Assembly: GCA_011947345.1 (NCBI GenBank)
Contig: JAAVTG010000111.1
Location: 150,613-214,612, forward strand
DNA length: 64,000 bases
From: Phytophthora quininea
Taxonomy: Eukaryota; Oomycota; Peronosporomycetes; Peronosporales; Peronosporaceae
Reading direction: 5' to 3'
Made by a program: the position numbers and the translations under genes. The notes beneath the pieces were generated by a model. That model saw nothing but the letters and a program-made list of their open reading frames with translations, made no database searches and was not told where the DNA came from. Of the stretch, positions 1 through 9,638 are shown one piece after another; the stretch's first letter is position 1, and each line of letters starts with the position of its first letter.

Positions 1-1944
1 CCATGTCTGCAGTCTCCTCTTGAATCGGAGGCGGCATCATTTCTCCCTGCTGAGACCCTACCGATAGACTCTTCGCCCGCTCAACATTAAGCGAGCCGTC
101 ATTCACGAAAATGCCTACGGATGAATCTTTTCGCTGGTCTGGCAGCTCGTAAAACAGCAACACTGGCTGGAATCGGCCCTTCAGACACCTGCAAACCGAA
201 TATCACTGTTAGTTAGGACTTGTACCAAAAGGAAAGTGGAAAGCAGCTACGTACTCTGTAACGACGTTGCTCCAAGCTCCCATCTCGAGAACTCGCGAGT
301 CATCAAAAAGCAGCCACATTTTGTGTGCTGTGCTGTAAAACAACGCGACGTAGTGGCGTCCGTAGTAGCAAACGAAGCCTCGCAGTCGATATGTCGTGCG
401 CAGACCTCCGTTCTTAAAGCGAATGACCGGCCCAGCAGCGTCAAAGCACTTGGCCAGATCCAAGCGGTCGTCTATGTTGTCGAGAACTCCCTGCACCTGT
501 TCCTTCGTGGCCGATGATGTGGCCCATAAGATGGAAACGGCAAACACCATGGGGAACCGATGGATCACGCGCTCTTTCGCGAGCTTCCCTTTGCACCCCT
601 TTTCGTCGCACTTAGATGCAACATCTCCGTCCTGCGATGTAAGTCTGCGGAACATTTGCTCCGTCGATTCGTACTTGCAGGCGTACAGGTCGCTTGCGTA
701 AGTGGAGTACACGAGGTTGGAGTACAGGTCCCACGGCGAGCTGTGGTTGCAGGTGCCGCACACGTATCTGTCGTAGATTTGGTGCGAGAATACCAAGTGC
801 GGGATGCTGTTGTCGTCAAAGACCGCTTGAGGTTTCTCCTCGTACGTGTCGGTACTCACCAGTCGAACCAACGACTTGACCATCATGGTCGTTTTGTGGG
901 TCTCTTCGATCTCAGTAGATTCCTGTTGCAAGCATAAAACACTTCAAGATTAAGAGTTTGGAAAAACAAACTCCAAGCTGCTCGTCGTACCGTTTGCTGG
1001 TGCATCAAATTCAGTAGAGCCAGCAGCGTTTCTTCCGCGTCATACATGGCGCCTTCCTGGAAGTTCTTATCCGCCGAGTACAAAACGCTCAAACCTTTCC
1101 GAATCGCTCGCGAGTGCAGAACGCCACTCGACGTGTCATCGTACTCCATCATCATTGACTGCCATAACTCGCAACATTAGCCCAATATGTCCCGTCAATC
1201 GGCATTAAAACCCCGCACCTTCAGCGCTCTCAGCACGTTCGACTCGACCGACCTAGATTCGTCCTTCACCTCCACATGCAGCAGAAAGTGCCTCATGGAC
1301 GTCAAGTGCCAGAAGCTCTGGATCACGACGTTCAGAAAGCAGTTATTCTCGCCTGACGCGTTCAGCAGCCCTCGATGCACGGAGGCTCCTTTGACCCACA
1401 GATTGGCCTCCTTCTTGCTCACAAAGAGGTTTCCTGCATCTGAAGGAGACTCAGCACTTTGGTCGCTGCCTGCGAGTGACGCGAGCGACGTATTGGGCGG
1501 CCACTCCTCCTCGTCATGACTCGTCAGCACTCTGAGGTGATGGATCCAGTCGCTAGCGGCTGTAGCAGTGGGGCCATCGATCTCCAGCACCTTCTCCGAG
1601 TGGTCATCGACCTGCTTGACACTCACCAAAAGGCGAAGCGGCGGCCGTCCCAGGGGCCACGCCCAGCACTTTGTACGTCTTGAGAGGCCGCACCAGGCCG
1701 GACTGCAGGTCCCCGTGGACGGCTGGAACTTGAAGGTGCTAAGCTGCAGCGAGTCCCTCGCGAGGATGCAGTAGCGCATGTGACGGGGCCGCACGTTGAC
1801 CATGGAGCGTGTCTTGAGGTTGAGCCAGCCGCGGTGCACGACCTCCCCGAAGGCGGACTGCAGCGGGCCGTTGTCGCTGGAGAGCGGCGTCGGCTCCAGC
1901 GGCGTGGGCTGCATCACCGACAGAGTCCTAAGCAGCAGGCACAT
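1..1944 (-). CDS. Ubiquitin-specific protease with N-terminal PH-like domain (partial)
   Basis: Predicted C19-family deubiquitinase that would remove ubiquitin from proteins in the cytosol or nucleus. Four exons fit: 1944 (or ATG at 1914) to 1219, 1158-991, 922-255 and 188 to the left edge. The first exon holds a PH-like stretch (RGWLNLKTRSM, then a C-terminal helix around SDWIHHLRVL) followed by the cysteine box GENNCFLNVVIQSFWHL; exon 3 has zinc-knuckle-like cysteines (CGTC, then CDEKGC) and the histidine box GRHYVALFY, and exon 4 ends the fold with FQPVLLFYELP. The GENNCFLN form resembles the USP53/54 and plant UBP-related branch, some of whose members are inactive, so activity is not certain even though the cysteine is present. 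The PH-like part changes frame three times (near 1713, 1655 and 1630), each explicable by one lost base, and the net frame is restored. The C-terminus lies outside the window. Confidence 0.8.
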
Positions 1945-2367
1945 GGAAGAGTTAGAGGCATGAGGAGACCGAGAGGGGGAGAGGCAGCAGTCACACGTAC
2001 AGCCACAGCAGCAAGAGGAAGAGGAGGGTGTTCCGCCTCTTTTAAAGGCGTTATAAAATTAAAAATTAGAAACAGACGGAGAATTTAGACGCTTCAACTA
2101 AGAATTAGATTAAAAAGACTTGCAGAGAGCTGCTGGTGTGGACGATCTGCAGTCTGTGAGGAGCTCTGTGCTGCTGACGCGACGCTGCAACAGTGCACGT
2201 GTGCTAGCAGCGTCGGGCAATCTCTCTGCGAGGGCAGTGGCGCAATGCCGGACTCGACCACAATGTGACGACGCAAGTACGTGGCAAAACTGAACGTCAA
2301 CGCTTTTGATAAGCATCCAATTGATATGATCTTTTTGCCTTCGTGGCTTATAAGCGTGCCTCGAATT
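1945..2367. other. Intergenic, nothing recognised
   Basis: Between the start of the protease and the 3' end of the secreted EGF-like gene. Long reading frames here are low-complexity Arg/Ala-rich and run antisense into the neighbouring gene. I see no convincing gene, RNA or promoter element. Confidence 0.5.
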
Positions 2368-3384
2368 CTAGGCCAGGACGGCGAGCAGCAGCACGGCCGC
2401 CAGCGCCGACAGCGACGCCTTGACCGACGTGGCGGCCGACTTGCTGGACGACGACGTCTTTTGGCCGGTCGAGTCCGCGCAGAACGTGCCGTTGTAGCCC
2501 GTGGCGCACGTGCAGACGCCCGCGGAGCTGCAGGTGCCGTGGCCGCTGCACACGACCGAGGAAGCCGCCGACGGGTCGCACAGTGCGCACTGATTACCCG
2601 TCGTGCCAGCGTTGCATGCGCACTGGCCCGAGGTCTTGCCGCTCGCCATGGCGCACGATCCCTGGGTGCCGCACTGCGCCACGCTACTGCAGTCGTTGGA
2701 GACCGTCTCGTGGCAGTAGTTGGACTGGTTGAAGCCGGCGTTGCATTTGCACTCGTAGTCCTGCGCAAAGTCCACGAGCGGCGAGCACGTGCCCTGGCTG
2801 TTGCAGAGCGAGCTGGTCGACGTGTTCCAGCCGCACTGCTGCACCACCGTGTCGGTGATGTTCTTGATGTAGCCGCCATTGCCGGCCACGTACTTGGCCT
2901 CGTCGATGCACTGGTAGATGCCGTTGACCACCACCGACTCGCCGTTGGCCGTGAAGTTGCGCTGGTAACATTGCACCGTGCCTGTGCCGTTGGCGGCGCT
3001 CACGGTGATGTCGGACTCGTCGTCCACGGTACCGTTGCTGCCGGCGGAGCTCGAGACCGTCACGTTATACTGTTCGTCGCAGTTGCTGACCTGGACGAAA
3101 GCGCAAATGGGCTGGATGGCCTGGTACTTGGCCGGCCAGGACGCGAATGTCGGGCAGAGGCCGCCGATCCGACCGCTGCACACTTGCGATCCGGGGATGC
3201 ACATGCTGAGCTGCTCGAGGCCCGCGACGCTCGTGTCGACCGACACGCAGGCGTAGTTGGTGCCGTACGTCGCGCAGTCGGCGGTCGTCACGCATCGACC
3301 CGGGAAAGTGGTCGACTTGGAGTCGGCCGAAACACCCGACAGCAGCAGTGCAGACAGCACACTCAACGTTGCGGCAGGAACCAT
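2368..3384 (-). CDS. Secreted cysteine-rich EGF-like protein with GPI-type C-terminus
   Basis: Single-exon gene of 338 residues; start chosen at the ATG that directly opens a signal peptide (MVPAATLSVLSALLLSGVSA), since an upstream in-frame extension has no secretion signal. The mature protein has an N-terminal cysteine-rich part (about residues 25-110), a Ser/Thr/Asn-rich part with many N-x-S/T sites, then three EGF-like modules around residues 180-300, recognisable by patterns such as CNSQGTC...CKCNAGF and CSGHGTCSSAGVCTC. The last 20 or so residues are hydrophobic after a Ser/Thr/Lys stretch (SSSSKSAATS), the layout of a GPI-anchor signal. I infer a cell-surface or wall-attached glycoprotein; the exact function is unknown. 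Frame is intact throughout. Confidence 0.75.
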   Translation of the reverse strand: MVPAATLSVLSALLLSGVSADSKSTTFPGRCVTTADCATYGTNYACVSVDTSVAGLEQLSMCIPGSQVCSGRIGGLCPTFASWPAKYQAIQPICAFVQVSNCDEQYNVTVSSSAGSNGTVDDESDITVSAANGTGTVQCYQRNFTANGESVVVNGIYQCIDEAKYVAGNGGYIKNITDTVVQQCGWNTSTSSLCNSQGTCSPLVDFAQDYECKCNAGFNQSNYCHETVSNDCSSVAQCGTQGSCAMASGKTSGQCACNAGTTGNQCALCDPSAASSVVCSGHGTCSSAGVCTCATGYNGTFCADSTGQKTSSSSKSAATSVKASLSALAAVLLLAVLA

Positions 3385-3719
3385 GGCTGGCGGCTTCGGG
3401 TGGCGCGAGCAAGCGAGATGAAGAGTGAAAGGAGACTGAGCCCCGGCAGACTTTGGAAATGGGAAGTTGTCAACGGCCCGACAAGGAGGCAAGGCGCTGC
3501 TGGTGGTTTCGACAAACTCTCCAACGCACGCAGGAATAGCGAGCAGAAATATGTTCTTGTTTGTTTTGGGGTCGCGACCGAGTTTCGTTTTTGATATCGA
3601 CAACGCCAACAACCAGGCTTGGCATTTTGGAGGACAAACAATTGGAATGAACTGTGCGCCAGTCGAAATGGAATCCCGTGATCGTCCGTTTTGAACTAAT
3701 TTCCCCTTTGCGTGCAGGC

Positions 3720-3860
3720 GCCGGTAGCGTGTCGATCATGGGCGTTCAGCTCCCAAAAGCTGCTGGCGCTGTTACAATCGTCACCTCTTCGTCGAACGAG
3801 AAGCTGCAGTTCGACAAGGACAAGTTTGGCGTCGACCATGTCATCAACGGCGAGGAATGA
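3720..3860 (+). pseudogene. Zinc-type alcohol dehydrogenase relic, central exon fragment
   Basis: After an acceptor-like ctttgcgtgcag the plus strand encodes GAGSVSIMGVQLPKAAGA and then VTIVTSSSNEKL...FGVDHVINGEE, which matches the NAD(P)-binding Rossmann segment of zinc-type alcohol dehydrogenase/quinone oxidoreductase-like proteins (G-x-G-x-V-S family signature, then a V-T-S-S-x-E-K-L strand and D-H-V-I-N). The frame ends in a stop right after this and no catalytic N-terminal domain is visible upstream. The matching C-terminal part lies about 100 bp away on the opposite strand, so the gene is broken and rearranged. Confidence 0.6.
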
Positions 3861-3967
3861 CAGCGTGAAAAAGTAAGACAACGCCACAGTACGAAAACTA
3901 ACGATGAAAATGTCCATTCACTCACGACTCGGTGCCCCACACATATCAATCCATCCCAATGGTTTGT

Positions 3968-4400
3968 TTACTTGTCCGCCACTGCGATGCCAACCTTTCC
4001 GATGTGACTGCCCGATTGCAGCATGTCAAACGCGGCCACGACTTGGTCGCGCGTGAAGCCGAACGTCTTGTGGATGTACGGCTGGATGTTCTTGCGAGCA
4101 ACGAACTGACCAGGTCGCTGGTAAGCTGGCGGCTGCCAATCAAGATGCCGCGCACCATGCAGCCTTTGAACACCGCCAGGAGCGAGACATTCGGCATGTC
4201 TTTTGCATTCATGTCGGTGAGGTGGACACAATGACCGCGATCATCCCGCCGGGGCGATCGCCTTGACGCTTTGAGCCATGGTGCCGGCCCCACCGATTTC
4301 GAGGATGTAATCGACTCCTTCTCCGTTGGTAAGACGAAGAGTTTCTGCGGCCCAGTCTGTAGTTCGCGGTCGACCAGAATCGCTTCCTACTCGACGCAAC
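3968..4400 (-). pseudogene. Zinc-type alcohol dehydrogenase relic, C-terminal part in opposite orientation
   Basis: On the minus strand, overlapping frames give the end of the same enzyme family: EIGGAGTMAQSVKAIAP, GGMIAVI, then VSLLAVFKGCMVRGILIGS, ARKNIQPYIHKTFGF and a final FDMLQSGSHIGKVGIAVADK. This is the dimerisation/C-terminal region that should follow the Rossmann segment found at 3720-3860 on the plus strand. Several frame changes are needed (near 4210-4230 and 4110). I infer one ancestral gene cut by an inversion or by insertion of two separate fragments; it cannot make a working enzyme. Confidence 0.65.
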
Positions 4401-5077
4401 CATCGGGGTGCTTCTTAGCGTTGGTTGCTACGGATCGCGATCGCGTCTCGGAGGTTTGCCAGGTCGATCGTTGGCATATCGTCCCCGTAGCCGGCCAAGA
4501 CGTCGAGAATGGCCGCACCGACGTCCAGCTCTCGCAATGGGAATCCCACGGGCGGCAGGTTGCGTTGATCGGTGTCGAGGTTCACCTCCTGCGAAAGAAG
4601 TCGCTGGCTCGCATTGTTCCCGCTCTTGTACTTCGGGTTGCGCTGGATCAGTAAGAGTTGCCTTCGACGCTGTTCAATCTGCAAGCCAATTGCGACTCGC
4701 ACGCTCGTGGATCGATGGTCGGCAATGTGCACGGCCGTATTCCGGCAGACGTCGGCTGGCTGGTACAGTCAGCGAATTAGCCCGCCTTCATGATCGAGAA
4801 GCCACTGCCGGAACGCTTCTCGCTTGACGGAATCGCAGACGACATTGGGACGGATCTCCTCCGCTTCATCATCACCACGCTCTCGTGTGCGAGGTCGAGC
4901 TGGGATGCCATCTCGATGGCACATTTGAGAATGAGCCTCGACCACAGTCAGACCAAGCAAAGCTTTTGACATAGGCGCAACCCGCGCGCGCGGCACAGGA
5001 CGACGACAACCCGTGCTTGCCCCCAAGATCTCTCTTGATTCCAGTATCGTCACTCTCGTCGCCCTCTTTGACAAGCA
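4401..5077. other. Intergenic with unassigned minus-strand frame
   Basis: A minus-strand frame (4415-4732) encodes 105 residues with no motif I recognise, and another (4769-5239) contains EEIRPNVVCDSVKREAF. They could be one decayed gene, but no family or splice structure supports it. The last 60 bases are the 5' region of the methyltransferase. Confidence 0.3.
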
Positions 5078-6025
5078 ATGACGACTTCCAAGCCCACGAC
5101 CGACGCGCTCTTCCGGTGGATCGAGGAGCGCGAGGTAGAGCAGCAGTCCTCCTCTGGGTCCTCCTGGGGCCGCGTGCTGGACTCGGGCACCGGTCGCCAC
5201 TCGCTGCAGTGGCTTCTGCACGGCGACGCCGCGTCCCAACTCTCGCAGGTTGTGGCGGTCACGGGGAGCAGACGTTGGCCAACGAACTCACGGCCGAGTT
5301 CGCTCCGTCCACGACGCCACACAAGACACCGCTGAGCGTCCACGCCGGCAACTGGCAGGACGATAACTTCCTGGCCTCTGAGGCGTTGTTCGACGTCATC
5401 ATTGCCGGTATAACACATTCAAACACTTGTGCTACATGAAGTAAGTAGTTTGTTGATAACAGTGCTCTACCTGTGTTTCATTGCAGACTACTTGGTGGGG
5501 GCGATCGAGGGGTTCGCACCGTACTACCAGGATGAAATCTGCGCCAGACTGGAGAAGCTGCTGGCCCCGGGAGGGCGACTCTACCTGGTAGGTCTGCAGC
5601 CTTTGAGCGAGTCCCAAGTGCCTGCCGGTGCCAGTTCCGCCGACGAACACGCTGGCAAGTTGGTGCAGGAGGTGGCGCGCACCAGAGATGCGTGTCTGCT
5701 GCTGGCTGGACGTCGCTGCTATCGGGAGTTCCCCATCACGTGGTGCGAGCGACAGCTCGAGAAGGCTGGCCTCACAATCGCCAACAGCGTCAAGCTCACC
5801 AACGTCTACGGCCGAGCGACCATCACCCGCCAGCTGAGCGTCGGCCGCCGCCACATCCACTTGTTCAAGGACGACGCTCTGGCCAAGAGCATGGAGGACG
5901 CGCTGGACCGCATCGACAATCGACTGGAAGCGGAGTTCGGCTCCGCAGACCTCCCTAAGGCCGAGCAGCGGCGGATAAAGTTCGGCTTCGACTACGTCAT
6001 TGCCGCCAACAAGGCAAGCAAGTAG
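5078..6025 (+). CDS. Class I SAM-dependent methyltransferase-like protein
   Basis: Two exons: 5078-5407 and 5487-6025, joined across a 79-base GT-AG intron so that the reading runs FDVIIADYLVGAIEGF. The first exon has motif I-like VLDSGTGRHSLQWLL for SAM binding and an acidic loop; the second has LEKLLAPGGRLYLVG, the strand after motif III (post-III L-x-P-G-G), followed by a helical C-terminal half ending IKFGFDYVIAANKASK. Substrate is unknown; cytosolic location is inferred from lack of a signal. The frame shifts at 5263-5266: adding one G to the GGGG run would join VVAVTG to EQTLANELTAEF. Total expected length is about 290 residues. Confidence 0.65.
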
Positions 6026-6067
6026 TAGGTGGTAAGACCCACTGCAGAACGCTGCTAGACGAGCTAG

Positions 6068-6863
<796 letters not shown>

Positions 6864-7195
6864 AGGCCGAGCGAGGACAAGAGCAGTCAACAGTTGAGTC
6901 GGCAAATAGTCGGCGATCCGAAAAAGTTGTTCGGCCTCGATGCAAAACAGCCTTTGTGTCGGTTGTTTGCTCAAGTCGATGCACTGTTAAAGTGTGCAAG
7001 CACTTATCGAGGTCGATCAAAAGCGATCGCCACGCCAAGCCTGTAACGTTGAAAGCCATTCGAAATCAGGCAAAAATGTCTGGACATTACGAATCGAATT
7101 TCTAGCAGTCTGCCAAAATGTACTACTCGTGCAGTGATATAATCCAGTCTGGAGTCGTTGAGGCGGGCTTGTCGAGCTCAGCTCGGTTGGGTCAT

Positions 7196-7777
7196 CTACG
7201 CTCCCTGCTTCTGGGACTGCTGTTGCTCGCCCTGCTTCTGAGACTGCTGCTTATCACCCTGCTTTTGGGACTGGTCACCCTGCTTTTGACTCTTGTCGTC
7301 TTTGCTCTTCTTGTCGTTCTTGTCGTTCTTGTTCCCCTCGTCCTTGCTCTTCTTGTCTTTCTGCTTCTCTTTCTCTTTCTTGTCCTGCTTCTCTTTCTTG
7401 TCTTTCTCCTTCTTGTCCTTCTTGTCCTGCTTCTCCTTTTTCTCTTTTTCTTTCTTCTCTTTCTCTTTCTTCTTGTCCTCGTCGTCTTTCTTCTTGTCTT
7501 TCTTCTTGTCCTTGCCGTCGTTCTGCTTCTGGTTGCCGTCATCCTGCTTCTGGCTGCCATCGTTCTGCTTCTGGTTGCCGTCGTCCTGGCCCTGCTGCTG
7601 GGTCGATCCGCGGAGACCGCCACCAGCACCGAGCTGACGGCCGACCTGCAGGCCCTCAGCAACATTGTTGGACTTGACGTCATTGCTGTCAGTGGTCAAA
7701 CTCCACGCGGCGTTGGTCGGAGCAGCAGTAGCAGCGACGATCGCGGCGGTCAGCGCGACGAGGTGGGCGATCTTCAT
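7196..7777 (-). CDS. Small secreted K/Q/D-rich repeat protein (R-Q-L-G family), left-arm copy
   Basis: Single exon, 193 residues, intact. It opens with a signal peptide (MKIAHLVALTAAIVAATAAP, cleavage likely near NAA-W), then a short acidic/polar linker and the motif GRQLGAGGGLRGSTQQQ at about residues 46-62. The rest is low complexity: QKQNDG units, then a long Lys-rich stretch of KKDKKK, KEKEKKEK and KNDKNDKK words, and a Gln-rich end (SQKQGEQQQ). It belongs with the genes at 15707, 17746 and 32894, which share the leader plan but not the tail. The role is unknown; R-Q-L-G sits where oomycete effectors carry RXLR, but the fourth Arg is missing, so this is only a resemblance. A promoter element lies 41-57 bases upstream. 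Confidence 0.7.
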   Translation of the reverse strand: MKIAHLVALTAAIVAATAAPTNAAWSLTTDSNDVKSNNVAEGLQVGRQLGAGGGLRGSTQQQGQDDGNQKQNDGSQKQDDGNQKQNDGKDKKKDKKKDDEDKKKEKEKKEKEKKEKQDKKDKKEKDKKEKQDKKEKEKQKDKKSKDEGNKNDKNDKKSKDDKSQKQGDQSQKQGDKQQSQKQGEQQQSQKQGA

Positions 7778-7817
7778 GGTGGTTGCTTGGGAGGTGAAGT
7801 GTTGTGGTGCTCCGGCG

Positions 7818-7834
7818 CAAATGGCAGAATGAGC
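7818..7834 (-). promoter_or_regulatory. Oomycete core promoter (Inr+FPR) of the left-arm secreted gene
   Basis: Minus strand reads GCTCATTCTGCCATTTG, matching 15 of 16 positions of the oomycete initiator plus flanking promoter region consensus, 41-57 bases upstream of the ATG. Confidence 0.8.
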
Positions 7835-8390
7835 TTTCGGTAGATGAGTTCCATGGCACTACGGCGTTGAGAGGCTGCCGGCTTGGCGAAAACTTTTCAC
7901 TGAAAAGCTCTCTATGATTGAGCCGATCCCGAACGAGGATCTTGCCTTCGAACAGCGAGCGCACTTTTATCGAGATAGGGCTGCGAACGAGCTTCAACAC
8001 GATCGGCAGCTTCGCCTTGGTCAGCTCTACAGCAACGACAAAGACGATGGCAAACTTCCAACAGCATAGAGCGTTGGCTTGAGTCGCGTAGATTTCACTC
8101 GCTAGGCTGAGCTGTTTTTGACGCGAATCCGGCAAGTTGGAAGGAAGTCCGTACAATGTCACGGACAGTGAACAAGGTCGGATGGGGTCTGGTGCATGTG
8201 GTAGTGGCCGACCGCAGCATTTTGGGTTTCAACGAGATGTTGTTGCAGCTGCAGCACAGCAGTAGCCGCAGCAAGACCGCTTCAACGCCATCTTTGTCAG
8301 GATAGGGTCATCTCCACCACATCCAAAGATTATCTCGCAGCTTTGCGATGCAACGTGTTGTTTCCTGTAGCATCGTGACATTCCACAGTC

Positions 8391-9629
8391 TCAAGCCGTA
8401 GAGATCCGCCTCACCGAAAGCATCCCATCATCGCGTCTTGGCGAGCGCCGAGCGTGCCACCATCGCTGGTCTCGCTTTTTGCACCGGTCCCAAACTTTGC
8501 GAGCTCGACATCGTTGTGGAGCTAGCAGGGTCTTGCTGAGTGCAATGAACTTGCGCCACCAACGTAAAGTACTCTTGTAGCTGTGGTGGACCACACACTG
8601 TTGCCTACACTGCTCTTCATCTCGTCAAAGACCCGGTAGTTGCTGAGCTTGGCGCGTTGAGCCTTGTGGTCCGAGAATTGTGCGATGCGTCTTGACGCCA
8701 TGCGGTTGTTATCGGAATGCAGCTTGGTGTAAATGGCTAGGCACACAGTCCGAGCGACGTCATCGTCGCACATCTCACCGCGAATTACCATTCTGACTGC
8801 AGCATTTCACAACAAATTGAGGCATACGCTTTAGCACAGTACACGTCGAAGCGGCTTACCCGCCGACCATATCGCACTTCAAATCTGTGGCGGGTTCAAG
8901 TGCTAACAAGTCATCTGTGTCCACAAAGTCGAAAAGCAGCGTGGTGCAGGTCTGAGCAGTGTGGCAAAACGAGAGTGGCCAAACCCTCCGTCTCGTGCAG
9001 CACGATTCGCATGGACAGTTCGGGCTTGGTCTAGGTGTAGGCTGCTCGCAATGCTCTGTGCCTCGACGATAGGTCTCTCCCCAAGTGCGTGTATGAATGC
9101 AATAAGCTGCGCATGTCGAGCTCCTGTCGTCACGGTAGTGAGTTTGTCGAGATTCCTTGTTCAACATCCACCGGCGTACCATTCCTGTCAGTGCTTCGCC
9201 GCCAAAGAGCAAATGGATGTCAGCCGTAAAGTATCGCTGGGCGAGCAACATGCGTCGCAATTGCTCGTTCAGTTTCTCGGCCTCGTTTCGTAGCTGCAGT
9301 TGTCTCCTGGTTTGGTCTGCCCACGGGTTTAATATATGGGGTGGAAGGTCTTGCCGTTCCTCCGGCAGCGCGTTGCGTTTCTCCGTCAGTATCGCCACTT
9401 GATCGTGCAGCTGCAGCATCTCCGTCTACAGTCCCCTAACGAGAGTGTCAGTGGCCGCAGTGTCTTCCGCCTCCTGTTTGCCGCACCTTCTTCCGAACGC
9501 GATGGCGGCGGGCCACGACGGCCTTTCGCTATCGCTTGTCCGTCTATTGCATCTCATCGAGGGTGGGCAGCAGCTCGGTCAGCTCGTCTCCAGTAAGACC
9601 TGTCGCCAACGAGCGGCGCTGGGTCTTCT
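8391..9629 (-). pseudogene. M96-like (mating-specific protein family) relic, main part
   Basis: Minus strand shows pieces of a multicopy oomycete family that I recognise only by general layout: a basic/coiled-coil region (MLQLHDQVAILTEKRN, RRQLQLRNEAEKLNEQLR) followed by a globular part ending in VCLAIYTKLHSDNNRM and SVWSTTATRVLYV. Stops and frame changes interrupt it, for example upstream of 9419. The 5' end (MELDALFNDEDAAAT) is separated from it by the transposon at 9639-12486. The last part (8391-8772) is duplicated in the right arm of the inverted repeat. Family name is an inference from the acidic start, basic coiled coil and C-terminal layout; confidence in 'decayed protein gene' is higher than in 'M96'. 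Confidence 0.4.
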
Positions 9630-9638
9630 GTGGCCGCG
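9630..9638. repeat. Target-site duplication, left copy
   Basis: Nine bases GTGGCCGCG directly abut the left end of the Mutator-like element and are repeated at its right end (12487-12495). Confidence 0.8.

Larger units (their letters stand above)
6984..8772. repeat. Inverted duplication, left arm
   Basis: This 1.79 kb stretch is the near-exact reverse complement of 14712-16518. I can see only a handful of substitutions (for example near 7020, 8158 and 8697) plus an 18-base difference in an Asp-Lys-Asn codon repeat of the enclosed secreted-protein gene. The breakpoints fall after CTGTTAAAGTG on one side and near TGTGCGACGATGACGTC on the other, the latter inside an M96-like coding relic. Confidence 0.9.

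Noticed and set aside
1600..1740. Programmed ribosomal frameshifting as an explanation for the frame changes.
   Set aside because: The same one-base offsets occur in many unrelated genes, including housekeeping ones, mostly at homopolymer runs and without shared slippery sites.
2281..3594. 437-codon plus-strand frame across the EGF-like gene.
   Set aside because: Antisense shadow of a GC-rich gene; Arg/Ala/Val-rich, no motif, while the minus strand has a signal peptide and ordered cysteines.
7118..7843. Long Leu/Val-rich frame on the plus strand opposite the left-arm secreted gene, looking like a multi-pass membrane protein (same at 15641-16384 minus).
   Set aside because: It is the reverse complement of Lys/Asp/Gln codons in the secreted gene; hydrophobicity is a mirror effect of AAG/GAC/CAG repeats.
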